NCBI RefSeq assembly: GCF_023022985.1
Contig: NZ_CP095461.1
Coordinates: 3,162,001-3,226,000 of the forward strand
Source: Arthrobacter gengyunqii
Lineage (GTDB): Bacteria > Actinomycetota > Actinomycetes > Actinomycetales > Micrococcaceae
Reading direction: 5' to 3'
DNA: 64,000 bases
Made by a program: the position numbers and the translations under genes
Shown here: piece after piece, positions 1 through 7,143 of the stretch
Layout: each line of letters opens with the position of its first letter
Position numbering within the stretch: the first letter of the stretch is position 1
Notes under the pieces: generated by a model
The model's database searches: none
What the model was told of the DNA's origin: nothing
What the model saw: only the letters and a program-made list of their open reading frames with translations

Positions 1-155
1 TTGCGCTGGTGGGCGGTTCGTTCGATGTGATCCTGCTGGTGCGGGCCGAGGACAATGTGCACCTGCGGCAGGTCATCTTCGACCAGCTGCAGTCCATGCC
101 CGGCATCCTGGACACGCAGACCTTCCTGGTGTTCGAGGATTTGGACGCGCGGTAA
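1..155 (+). CDS. Lrp/AsnC family transcriptional regulator, C-terminal fragment
   Basis: The 3' end of a gene that enters from the left edge. The readable frame begins at base 3 and gives 51 residues ending at a TAA. They look like the end of a RAM (ligand-binding) domain of the Lrp/AsnC family: a beta strand (GGSFDVILLVRAED), a helix (LRQVIFDQLQSMPGI) and a final strand (TQTFLVFEDL). The N-terminal helix-turn-helix lies outside the window, so the effector and targets cannot be inferred. A strong hairpin follows about 60 bases downstream. Confidence 0.72.
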   Translation, partial: ALVGGSFDVILLVRAEDNVHLRQVIFDQLQSMPGILDTQTFLVFEDLDAR

Positions 156-216
156 GGGCAAGGCCTGGACCCTACACCGCGCGGCCCCCAAAACAGCAAA
201 AGACCCTGACGCAGCA

Positions 217-253
217 AGCGGCCCGCCACCCGGAAGTCCGGGGGCGGGCCGCT
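217..253. terminator. bidirectional terminator hairpin between convergent genes
   Basis: The 11-base arms AGCGGCCCGCC and GGCGGGCCGCT pair perfectly and enclose a further CCCGG/CCGGG stem with an AAGT loop. It lies between the convergent Lrp-type gene and the small DUF6480-like gene. The minus-strand exit side is moderately T-rich. A clean U tract is absent. Confidence 0.6.
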
Positions 254-271
254 GTGCAGTGCTGCAGGGAC

Positions 272-526
272 TCAGTTTTCGTCGTGCCCCTGGTCCATGC
301 TCATCTGATCCTCGGCGGGAGGGGTTTCTCCCGGGGGAACGCCGCCGCCGGGTTCCAGGCCGGTGACGTTCCCTGCCGCGGGGTCCGGGTTGGCAAACTT
401 ACCCTTTTCCGTGCTGGTGTCGGCGTTGCCGCCGCCCTCCCGGCTGGAGTCCTGCAGTTTCTTGCCGGCATCCTTGGGCTTGTCGGGATTGCCCGGGTCA
501 TTATTCGGATCGTAGCTGTCCGTCAT
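272..526 (-). CDS. small DUF6480-like protein
   Basis: An 84-residue, very hydrophilic protein. Its C-terminal part contains GLEPGGGVPPGETPPAE, which I recognise from memory as the signature of the actinobacterial DUF6480 family, whose function is unknown. The first half is rich in Asp, Asn, Pro and Lys and looks disordered. No membrane segment or signal peptide is visible; the usual DUF6480 hydrophobic tail seems to be replaced by a short acidic end (SMDQGHDEN). The start at 526 is chosen because CGGAGG precedes that ATG by 5 bases; an upstream in-frame ATG at 607 lacks this. It is probably transcribed alone. Confidence 0.6.
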   Translation of the reverse strand: MTDSYDPNNDPGNPDKPKDAGKKLQDSSREGGGNADTSTEKGKFANPDPAAGNVTGLEPGGGVPPGETPPAEDQMSMDQGHDEN

Positions 527-665
527 CTGTGCCTCCGTCTCTCCGTGACTGCTGGTGCTTCCGGGGTGGCCCGGGCAATAATCAGCATGCTGATCATTAG
601 TTTCCAACGTAGTCTCTGGCGCCCCGGAGAAACAACCCGGCCCAGTTCAGGCCCGGCGTTGCGGT

Positions 666-722
666 GCGGCGGTTGCTCAGGCGGCGGTGCTCAGCCGGCG
701 GTGCTCAGCCGGCGGTGCTCAG
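666..722. repeat. 14-bp tandem repeat at the 3' end of the DyP gene
   Basis: Three consecutive copies of a 14-base unit (CCGGCGGTGCTCAG) at 681-694, 695-708 and 709-722, the first differing at one base, with a degenerate 15-base copy before them at 666-680. The unit is not a multiple of three and its last copy overlaps the peroxidase stop codon, so expansion leaves the protein unchanged. This looks like slippage. The 527-718 gap holds no other recognisable feature. Confidence 0.75.
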
Positions 723-1960
723 TCGAAGAGCTCCTCCCCCACAAAGCCATCCTCCCTGGCGCCCGGGGGAACGGCGAACACCGCCGAGCCGATCGGCGTC
801 GTCCACTCGTTCAGCAGGTCCAGCTTGTCCAGGCGTTCCTGGATCGGCAGGAACTGGGCACTCACGTCGGCCTGAAAGGAGACGAAAACCTGGCCCGCGT
901 TGGAGACCGGGCCGCCGGGCTCCGGGGCGTCGTCGTAGTTGTACGAACGCCGCAGGATCCGCTGCCGGGGGTTGTCCGGCCGTGCCCGGCGCATATGGGA
1001 GTAGTCGGGAATCACGGGGAAGCCGAGCGCGGTGACGGCCTCGAAGTCGGGGTCGTCATGCTCCGCCGAGCCGGTCAGGGGCGCGCCGCTGGCCAGCGTG
1101 CGGCCCACGGCTTCCTCCCGTCCGTGCCGGTCCAGTTCATCCCAGGTGTCCAGGTTCATGGCGATACGGCGGATGATCATGGACGTTCCCCCGTCCAGCC
1201 ACGCAGGGATCTCAGCGTCGCCCCAGACCACGCGGTCAAACTCCGGCGTCCCTGGAACGGGGTTGGCGGAGCCATCCACTTGCCCAAAAAGGTTCCGCAT
1301 CGTGGTTCCGGTTTGCTCGCTGCCGTACGCGCGGCGGAACCCGGACTGGATCCAGCGCACTTCGGCGAACGCCCGGCTGTCCTTCAGGAGCATCCGCTGG
1401 GCGTGGGCAACGGTCAGCGGATCATCGGCACAGATCTGCAGCAACAGGTCTCCCCCGTTCCAGCGCTCCTGCAGCGCGTCGATGCCGAAGGCCGGCAGCG
1501 GAGCAAGCCACGGCGGCGCCAGGTGCGGAGCAACAGCGTTCACCAGTCCCGGCCCAAATCCAAAAGTGACGCTGAGCCGGGCAGGACGAACCGCCAGCTC
1601 CGCTTCCGTGTCCGCCAGGGCCGGGCGGCCCTGTGTCAGCGCCGCGGCGTCGTCGCTGAGGAGGCGGAGCCAGGACCGGATACGGTCCCGGTCCACGTCT
1701 CCGCGCAGGTCCAGTGCGGCAAAGACGGCGTGCGCCTGTGGCCCGGTGGCGATCCCCGCCTGGTGCTTTCCATAGAAAGGAACCGTCTGGGAACCGTTGG
1801 CTCCGCCCTCGTCCAGCCCGGTGCGGACCAGATCCGGTTCCGGGGCGGCGTTGCCGCCAACCCACTGCGCGCCCGCTGCTGCGACCGCACCCAATCCGGC
1901 GGCCGCACCGCCGAACAGCAGGCGACGGCGGCCAACGCCCCGGGGTGTTTCCTGGCTCAT
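719..1960 (-). CDS. Tat-exported DyP-type heme peroxidase
   Basis: A dye-decolorizing (DyP/EfeB/DtpA) peroxidase of 413 residues. A twin-arginine signal (GRRRLLFG followed by an Ala/Gly-rich stretch, residues 7-36) directs folded export. The family GxxDG motif is at 226-230 (GQVDG; Asp229 is the distal residue), the probable proximal heme His is H322 (SHMRRARP) and a conserved Arg occurs near R338 (RRSYNY). Its start overlaps the stop of the PCuAC gene (ATGA), so the two are translationally coupled. The upstream partners are copper proteins and no efeU or efeO is nearby, so I infer a copper-related role like Streptomyces DtpA rather than EfeB iron uptake. The family assignment is firm; the substrate is unknown. 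Confidence 0.9.
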   Translation of the reverse strand: MSQETPRGVGRRRLLFGGAAAGLGAVAAAGAQWVGGNAAPEPDLVRTGLDEGGANGSQTVPFYGKHQAGIATGPQAHAVFAALDLRGDVDRDRIRSWLRLLSDDAAALTQGRPALADTEAELAVRPARLSVTFGFGPGLVNAVAPHLAPPWLAPLPAFGIDALQERWNGGDLLLQICADDPLTVAHAQRMLLKDSRAFAEVRWIQSGFRRAYGSEQTGTTMRNLFGQVDGSANPVPGTPEFDRVVWGDAEIPAWLDGGTSMIIRRIAMNLDTWDELDRHGREEAVGRTLASGAPLTGSAEHDDPDFEAVTALGFPVIPDYSHMRRARPDNPRQRILRRSYNYDDAPEPGGPVSNAGQVFVSFQADVSAQFLPIQERLDKLDLLNEWTTPIGSAVFAVPPGAREDGFVGEELFD

Positions 1961-2553
1961 CAGTGACCCATGGAGGGTTCTTCGCTGCCGTGTGCGGCAC
2001 CGTTGCCCGCATCATGAGCTGCATCGTTTTCCGAGGAAGAGTCATCGGATTCGTAGTTCTCATTGGCGCCGGCAAAGTCCTTGGCCGTGGCTTCCATTTC
2101 CAGGCTGCTGCCGTCGCCGAGTTCCAGCGTGATGGCCAGCGTCTCGCCTGCCAGCAGTTCATCGGTGAGTCCCATGAGCATCAGGTGGTTGGCACCGGGT
2201 TCGAGGACATATTCTCCGCCCGCCGGGACAACGAAGCCGCCTTCGACTTCCCGCATTTTCATGGCGCCGTCCGAACCGGCGCCCGTTTCATGCAGTTCCA
2301 CCGCATCGGCGGCAGGTGACGTCGCGGCCACCACCGTGATGTCTTCCTCGCCGAAGTTTTTCAGGGTGCCAAAGGCACCGGTCATGTCACCGGCACCTTT
2401 GGCCTTGGCCCAGGCTCCGGTCACGGCCAGGTGCTGGGATTGCTGGACGGTGGCCTCAGCAGAGGAGCCGGTCGCCGGGGTGTCAGCGGCGCAGCCGGCA
2501 AGCCCAGCGGCGGAGAGTGCCAGGACGGCAGCTGCAAGGGTGAGTTTCTTCAT
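1960..2553 (-). CDS. PCuAC-family copper chaperone lipoprotein
   Basis: A 197-residue lipoprotein (lipobox LAGC, Cys21) with a periplasmic PCu(A)C domain. The Cu(I) ligand set of the family is present: H88, M98 or M100, H123 and M125 (ANHLMLM). Family members pass Cu(I) to the CuA or CuB centres of cytochrome c oxidase. After about residue 150 there is an acidic, Ser/Asn/His-rich tail (DDSSSENDAAHDAGNGAAHG) that could bind extra metal. The gene lies between copC and the DyP gene on one strand. A GGAG site precedes the ATG by 8 bases. Confidence 0.88.
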   Translation of the reverse strand: MKKLTLAAAVLALSAAGLAGCAADTPATGSSAEATVQQSQHLAVTGAWAKAKGAGDMTGAFGTLKNFGEEDITVVAATSPAADAVELHETGAGSDGAMKMREVEGGFVVPAGGEYVLEPGANHLMLMGLTDELLAGETLAITLELGDGSSLEMEATAKDFAGANENYESDDSSSENDAAHDAGNGAAHGSEEPSMGH

Positions 2554-2687
2554 TTGGAGTACTCCGAAAGGTTTGGTGCGCGGGCGCGCTCAAGGTGCCC
2601 GGGCGAAAAGGGTCTTATAGATGCGCAACCTTGCGGCTGTGTTGGATGAGCCGCACGGGTTTTCCGGCGCGGCACACGGCGGCGTGG

Positions 2688-3371
2688 CTAGGAGCCGGCT
2701 CCGCGGCGCTTCTTCAGCTGCGCAACGGCAGCCCAAACGGCGAGGGCAACGATTGCTCCCACAGCCGCGCCGCCGAGGGCCCAGGGCACATGCGATGCCA
2801 CCGATTCCTCCGTTGCTGCGGGGCCGGAAGACTCAGCCGTCGGCTCGGCGGTGGCGGGAGCTGATGCTGATTCGGTAGGTGCACCGGCGGGGGCGCTCGT
2901 CTCCGCGGCAGCCGGAACCGGTGCGTCCACGGTGAAGCTGAATGTTCCGGTGATGGGGTGTCCGTCGCTGGAAACCGCGCGCCAGTTGACCTGGTAGGTG
3001 CCGTTTTCAAGCGCCGGCAGCGCCTGCACCAGGGTTTCCCGGTTCAGGACGGGCTCCGACTCGACCAGGTCGGTTCCGGCTGCGTCGGCGACAATCACCT
3101 TGTTGCCGATGTCCATCAGTTCGGAGCTAAAGACCAGTTCAAGTTCCGCCGGGGCTTCCTCCAATACGGTGCCGTCCGCCGGCGTGGAGGAAACAAGTTC
3201 GTCATGGGCCAGTGCTGCCGGAGCGGCCATCAGCGCTGTTCCGAACCCCGTAAACAGCAGGGCTGCCAGCAGGAACGCGCGGAAGGCCAGCAAGCGGCGG
3301 AACGCAGCGCTTTGGGAGCGAGGGACGGAACTGAGCTGGCGGGAAAAGGGTGTTGCGGAGAGCGAGGGCAT
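2688..3371 (-). CDS. CopC domain copper-binding protein with C-terminal membrane anchor
   Basis: A 227-residue exported protein. A long signal peptide ends at ...ALA, leaving His56 as the mature N-terminus (HDELVSSTPADG); an N-terminal His is a Cu(II) ligand in CopC proteins. The second conserved ligand region is SSDGHPITG (H138). After the beta-sandwich (about 56-150) comes a Pro/Ala/Thr/Glu-rich linker (150-190), one transmembrane helix (about 195-215) and a basic tail, the layout of YcnC/CopC proteins tethered outside the membrane. No CopD domain is fused or adjacent. It is the second gene of the copper operon. Confidence 0.88.
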   Translation of the reverse strand: MPSLSATPFSRQLSSVPRSQSAAFRRLLAFRAFLLAALLFTGFGTALMAAPAALAHDELVSSTPADGTVLEEAPAELELVFSSELMDIGNKVIVADAAGTDLVESEPVLNRETLVQALPALENGTYQVNWRAVSSDGHPITGTFSFTVDAPVPAAAETSAPAGAPTESASAPATAEPTAESSGPAATEESVASHVPWALGGAAVGAIVALAVWAAVAQLKKRRGAGS

Positions 3372-3440
3372 GACTGCTTTCTGCGCCGGTTCGTTACCGA
3401 CGGCTGCCTGGGAGTAAGGCGCCGGGCAGGTGCGCGGAGC

Positions 3441-4085
3441 CTAGAAGGACACAGCAGCGGCCGGCGGTCCCCGGTGTCTCATCACCAGCAGAGGAACACC
3501 GAGGTTCCGCAGCGGGTCAGCAGGGAGGAGGGTGGAGAGCTTGGGAATCCGCGGACCCATCGGCAGCGGCAAAATACGCGGCAGGATGGCGGTGATGGAC
3601 AGGCGCATGGCTGCCAGGATCCGCAGCAGGGCGGCTTCGCCGTTGCGGATGAGCAACACGGTGGCTGCGGCGGCGAGCAGGTGGCCGAACCACATTGCCG
3701 CCGAGGAATGCCCGGCAGCTCCCAGGGCTCCGGCGTCAGCAAACTGAGCGGCCATTGCCCCCGGATCAGCATGGGCTGTGTGCCCGGCGTGACCCGCTGT
3801 GCCCAGGGCGGCAGCAGAGGGACCGACTGCCAGCCCCGCTCCCCCGACGGTAAAGAGCAGGTGGAAAATTCCTTGGCTGGCCAGCACCGCGGCGGAGGTT
3901 CGCGGCAGCGACAGCACGCGTCCGGCGAGGGCACAGGACACCATGGCGGACAGAGCAAGGGCGAACAGCACAATGAACGGATTCGGAATGACGCCGCCGG
4001 CAAGGACGTGGGAGGCTGCGGCGACGGCCGTGGCCGAAAAAGCTGCGGCCCAGCCGCGCACCAGACGTGCGGCGCGCGTGCTCAT
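3441..4085 (-). CDS. membrane protein with His-rich loop, first gene of copper operon
   Basis: I recognise no named family. The 214-residue protein has four or five hydrophobic segments. Between the third and fourth is a His-rich stretch (AGHAGHTAHADPG, then AAGHSSAAMWFGH) that would suit copper binding. It is the first gene of a minus-strand series running to copC, PCuAC and the DyP peroxidase, so a role in copper movement across the membrane is a fair inference. The start at 4085 is preferred to the adjacent ATG at 4088 because GGGAGGG abuts the latter. The C-terminus is basic and Pro-rich. Confidence 0.6.
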   Translation of the reverse strand: MSTRAARLVRGWAAAFSATAVAAASHVLAGGVIPNPFIVLFALALSAMVSCALAGRVLSLPRTSAAVLASQGIFHLLFTVGGAGLAVGPSAAALGTAGHAGHTAHADPGAMAAQFADAGALGAAGHSSAAMWFGHLLAAAATVLLIRNGEAALLRILAAMRLSITAILPRILPLPMGPRIPKLSTLLPADPLRNLGVPLLVMRHRGPPAAAVSF

Positions 4086-4190
4086 CATCCCTCCCAGAGT
4101 CTCCTCGGGCCGGGTGAGCGGTTGCTCGGTCCGGCTGCTGACATTGTCCCCGGATTTCTACGGGTTGTCGAATACGTTGCGGGCCGCCTG

Positions 4191-4344
4191 CCCCGAATCC
4201 TTCGTGCAGATACCGGGACCAAAACCCGTTCCCCCGAATCCTTCGTGCACATACCGGGACCAAAACCCGTTCCCCCGAATCCTTCGTGCACATACCGGGA
4301 CCAAAACCCGTTCCCCCGAATCCTTCGTGCACATACCGGGAGCA
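4191..4344. repeat. 41-bp tandem repeat, about 3.8 copies
   Basis: The units start at 4191, 4232, 4273 and 4314; the last is truncated near 4344. Each begins CCCCGAATCCTTCGTGCA and continues through ATACCGGGACCAAAACCCGT. Copy 1 differs by one base (GCAGATA against GCACATA). The copies are contiguous with no unique spacers. The unit contains the GTGCAGATACCGGG version of the motif found in both intergenic clusters. Confidence 0.92.
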
Positions 4345-4369
4345 AACTCGTCATTCGAGGCCTTTTAAG

Positions 4370-4572
4370 CCCGCTATCTGCACGTAAGAATTCCCGTAGT
4401 CCCGTTATCTGCACGAAGGATGACGGCGGAGTATCGAGTGCGCAGTTCCTGCGGGTACCGGGAGCCGTTGGCTACTCCGTGTGCAGATCTGGCGACCTTT
4501 CCGGGCGGGAGGCCACCAGACGTGCACACACGAAGGGACCGCTCGGCGGCAGGCCACCGGAGACGCACCCAA
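4370..4572. repeat. dispersed GTGTGCAGATCTGG-type motif cluster A
   Basis: Further copies of the motif outside the 41-base array: minus orientation at 4370-4387 and 4401-4418 (CCCGYTATCTGCACG), plus at 4478-4494 (CGTGTGCAGATCTGG), minus at 4513-4530 (CCACCAGACGTGCACAC) and a weak minus copy at 4555-4572. Opposed copies could pair into cruciforms or RNA stem-loops. The same motif recurs at 59711-59846. Confidence 0.7.
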
Positions 4573-4630
4573 GAGGAGCCGCACACAAGAGGAGCCGCGC
4601 ACACCGAACCACTGGACCGCCGCCCGGCCG

Positions 4631-5398
4631 CTACCCCTGGAAGACGGGCTTGCGCTTGTCGATGAACGCCGAGAAACCTTCGGCATAATCCTTGGTCCGG
4701 CAGAGCTCACCCTGAGCGGTATTCTCGGCCTCCATGGCGGTCCACAGCCCCACCCGGGAGTCGCGGATCTGCGCCACCAGCGACTTCGACGCCCGGAACG
4801 CTCCGGTGGCGCCGGTGGCCACGCGTTCCACGATGGCCCGGGTGCGGTCCTGCAGTTCTTCGGCGGGGAACGCACGGCTGAACAGCCCGGCGGCCACGGC
4901 TTCGGACCCGCTCATCAGGTCAGCGGTGTAGATCAGGTCCAGGGTCCGGTGCGCGCCGAGGCGTTCGGTGAACAGCCAGTGCCCGCCGGAGTCCAGGGTT
5001 GCGCCGAGGTTGGCGAACGGTGAACCGATTTTGGCGTTGTCTGCCACGTAGACCACGTCGGTGGCCACGAGCAGGCCCAGTCCGACGCCGAGGCACGCGC
5101 CCTGCGCCGCAGCGAAGGTGGGTGCAGGGAAGGCCGCCATCTTCTTCAGCAGCGGTGTCACCAGGTCACCCAGGTAGGCGTAGGCGTCGTCATTGGCGGG
5201 GTCGACGGCGGAAATGTCGCGTCCTGCACAGAATGCCCGGCCTTCACCCCGCAGCAGCAGCGCCCGCACACCGGCGGCTTCGGCGTCGTCGTATGCCCGG
5301 GAAAGCTCAGCCAGCGCCTCCTCGTCCAGTGCATTTAGCTTTTTGGGGGCGTTGAGGACAATTTCGGCGATGCCGCCGCTGACGCTCAGTTCAATCAA
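4631..5398 (-). CDS. paaG: PaaG-like ring-1,2-epoxyphenylacetyl-CoA isomerase
   Basis: A 255-residue crotonase-fold enzyme, last gene of the paaABCDE unit (23 bases after paaE). PaaG turns the ring epoxide of phenylacetyl-CoA into the oxepin-CoA that PaaZ opens. Both hydratase glutamates are missing (the GGGxE position reads LGVGLGL and the second reads SPFANLG), whereas an Asp is kept at the PaaG catalytic position (TLDSGGHW, aligned with IPDCGGTW of E. coli PaaG). The C-terminus (DYAEGFSAFIDKRKPVFQG) also resembles PaaG. The start is a TTG with GGAG 6 bases upstream. Crotonase subfamilies are easily confused, but motif and context agree. Confidence 0.75.
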   Translation of the reverse strand: MIELSVSGGIAEIVLNAPKKLNALDEEALAELSRAYDDAEAAGVRALLLRGEGRAFCAGRDISAVDPANDDAYAYLGDLVTPLLKKMAAFPAPTFAAAQGACLGVGLGLLVATDVVYVADNAKIGSPFANLGATLDSGGHWLFTERLGAHRTLDLIYTADLMSGSEAVAAGLFSRAFPAEELQDRTRAIVERVATGATGAFRASKSLVAQIRDSRVGLWTAMEAENTAQGELCRTKDYAEGFSAFIDKRKPVFQG

Positions 5399-5421
5399 GG
5401 GGTGCTCCGTTCCTTCAAATG

Positions 5422-6615
5422 CTAGGCGTCGTAATCGACGGTGACGTCGGGGCTGGTGGGGCGGCTCTGGCAGGTCAGGACGTAGCCCTTTGCCAGTTCA
5501 TCCGGTTCCAGGGCGTAGTTTTCGTCCATCTCCACGGTGCCGGTGACGACCTTGGCGCGGCAGGTGCCGCAGACGCCGCCGGCGCAGGCGAATGGAACAT
5601 CAGGACGGACCCGCAGCGCGGCGTTGAGGATGGACTCGCGGGCGTGGGTGGGGCTGGCCACCTTGCCCTGCAGCCCGTCCAGACGGAACGTGATGGAGTA
5701 GGTGTCACCGCCGGGTTCGACGACGACGGGACGGCCGGCTGCGCCCTCCGGCTTGCCGGGCTGGCCGGTGCTGAACAGCTCGAAGCGGATCTTGTCCGAT
5801 TCCACGCCGCGGTCCGCGAGGGTGTCGCGGCACATCTGCACCAGTTCAAAGGGACCGCAGAGGAACCACTCATCCACCTGCTGCGTCGGCAGCACTGAGT
5901 CAATCAGCGTGGCGAGCTTCTCGGCGTCGATCCGGCCGGAGAGCAGCGGTGAGATGCGCTGTTCGCGCGAGAGCACGTGGTGCAGGGCGAACCGTGCGGG
6001 GTAGCGGTCCTTCAGGTCCGCCAGTTCCTCGAGGAACATCACGTCCATGGCCGCCTTGTTGGCGTAGACGAGGTCAAAGCGGGTGGTCTCCGACGCCGCC
6101 AGCACGGTGCGGGCGATGGCGATCACCGGGGTGATCCCTGATCCGGCCGCAACTGCCGCAAAGACATTCTCCCCGGCGATGTCCAGGTCTTCGGGATGGT
6201 TCAGCCCGTTCATCGGATGCTTGGAAATGAAGCCGCCGGCCGGGCTCATCACGTCCAGCACATCGCCGGCCTTGAGGAACTGGTTGGCCCAGGTGGAGAA
6301 CTTGCCGCCCAGGTCGCGCTTGATCGCCACCCGGATTTCTCCGGGCCGCGGTTCGGCGCAGATGGAATAGCTGCGGCGGATTTCCTGTCCGTCGAGGGTG
6401 GTCCGCAGCGCAACGTACTGGCCCGGCAGGTAATCGAAGGACCCGGCCAGCTCGGCCGGAACCGCGAAGGTCACCTCGATGGCATCCTCGGTGAGCCGGC
6501 GCACTTCCGCCACGGTAAGGGGATGAAAGGCGGTCCGGCGGGAGGAAGCGGCGGCCGGCGACGGCACGGCGGCGTCCGCGGCGGACGGTGCCGGCGCGGG
6601 AACGGATGTAGTCAT
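5422..6615 (-). CDS. paaE: phenylacetyl-CoA 1,2-epoxidase reductase subunit
   Basis: A 397-residue flavo-iron-sulfur reductase that takes electrons from NADPH to the di-iron epoxidase PaaABC. A ferredoxin-NADP reductase-like FAD domain comes first (RSYSICAEPRPG, about residue 85), then a nucleotide-binding domain (GSGITPVIAIA), then a plant-type 2Fe-2S domain with ligands Cys344, Cys349, Cys352 and Cys382 (CAGGVCGTC and LTC). The first 27 residues are a Pro/Ala/Ser extension of low complexity. It lies 3 bases after paaD. Confidence 0.95.
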   Translation of the reverse strand: MTTSVPAPAPSAADAAVPSPAAASSRRTAFHPLTVAEVRRLTEDAIEVTFAVPAELAGSFDYLPGQYVALRTTLDGQEIRRSYSICAEPRPGEIRVAIKRDLGGKFSTWANQFLKAGDVLDVMSPAGGFISKHPMNGLNHPEDLDIAGENVFAAVAAGSGITPVIAIARTVLAASETTRFDLVYANKAAMDVMFLEELADLKDRYPARFALHHVLSREQRISPLLSGRIDAEKLATLIDSVLPTQQVDEWFLCGPFELVQMCRDTLADRGVESDKIRFELFSTGQPGKPEGAAGRPVVVEPGGDTYSITFRLDGLQGKVASPTHARESILNAALRVRPDVPFACAGGVCGTCRAKVVTGTVEMDENYALEPDELAKGYVLTCQSRPTSPDVTVDYDA

Positions 6616-6618
6616 GGG

Positions 6619-7137
6619 TTAGAGCACCTTGAAATAGTCGAAGGGTTCACGGCAGTCCTGGCAGACGTAGAGCGCCTTGCAGGAGGTGGAGCCGAAACGG
6701 GTCAGTTCGCGTGTGTTGAGGGACGAGCACTGCGGGCATTTCACGCTCAGCCCCAGCCGCACCGGACCCGCGGCGGCCTTGCCGGAGGGCGGGGCGATGC
6801 CGTAGGTGTTCAGCTTGGCCTTGCCCGCCTCGCTCATCCAGTCGGTGGTCCAGGCCGGGGCAAGGACCAGGTCCACGCGTACGTGGGCATAGCCGGCAGC
6901 GTTCAGCGCCGCGGTCACGTCCTGCCGGATGGCGTCCATGGCCGGGCAGCCGGAGTAAGTGGGCGTGATGGTCACAGTGACGGCATCCGGTCCGGCAAGT
7001 TCAACCGCCCGGAGCACACCGAGGTCCTCGATAGTGAGGACCGGAATCTCGGGATCGCAGACCGTCGCGGCAATGTCCCAAGCGCGGGCGGCCTCAGGAT
7101 CGGCGGGCCGGAGCGTCCGGGCCTCAGTGTCGTTCAT
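6619..7137 (-). CDS. paaD: phenylacetyl-CoA epoxidase subunit PaaD
   Basis: A 172-residue protein with an N-terminal MIP18/DUF59 domain (about 15-110, DPEIPVLTIEDLGVLR) and a C-terminal zinc-ribbon-like part with four cysteines (CPQCSSLNTRE and CQDCREPF). PaaD is needed for an active epoxidase and is thought to help with iron-sulfur assembly, probably for PaaE. It is 6 bases after paaC and 3 bases before paaE. Confidence 0.95.
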   Translation of the reverse strand: MNDTEARTLRPADPEAARAWDIAATVCDPEIPVLTIEDLGVLRAVELAGPDAVTVTITPTYSGCPAMDAIRQDVTAALNAAGYAHVRVDLVLAPAWTTDWMSEAGKAKLNTYGIAPPSGKAAAGPVRLGLSVKCPQCSSLNTRELTRFGSTSCKALYVCQDCREPFDYFKVL

Positions 7138-7143
7138 GGCCGC

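Larger units (their letters stand above)
4089..4630. other. 542-base gene-free region filled with repeats
   Basis: I see no convincing gene here; the short frames are repeats read in translation. It holds four copies of a 41-base tandem repeat (4191-4344) and at least eight copies, in both orientations, of a degenerate motif centred on GTGCAGAT/ATCTGCAC (4201-4572). The end nearest 4630 carries GAGGAGCCGC-type short repeats (4570-4605). It separates the copper operon from the end of the paa operon. Confidence 0.7.

Noticed and set aside
254..1966. 570-residue plus-strand ORF
   Set aside because: It lies antisense to the DyP and DUF6480-like genes and shows no recognisable domain; long antisense frames are expected at this GC content.
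4191..4344. CRISPR array
   Set aside because: The 41-base units are contiguous with no unique spacers between them, and no cas gene is near.
2958..4688. 576-residue plus-strand ORF across the copper operon and repeat region
   Set aside because: It reads through the 41-base repeats and antisense to copC; composition is not protein-like.
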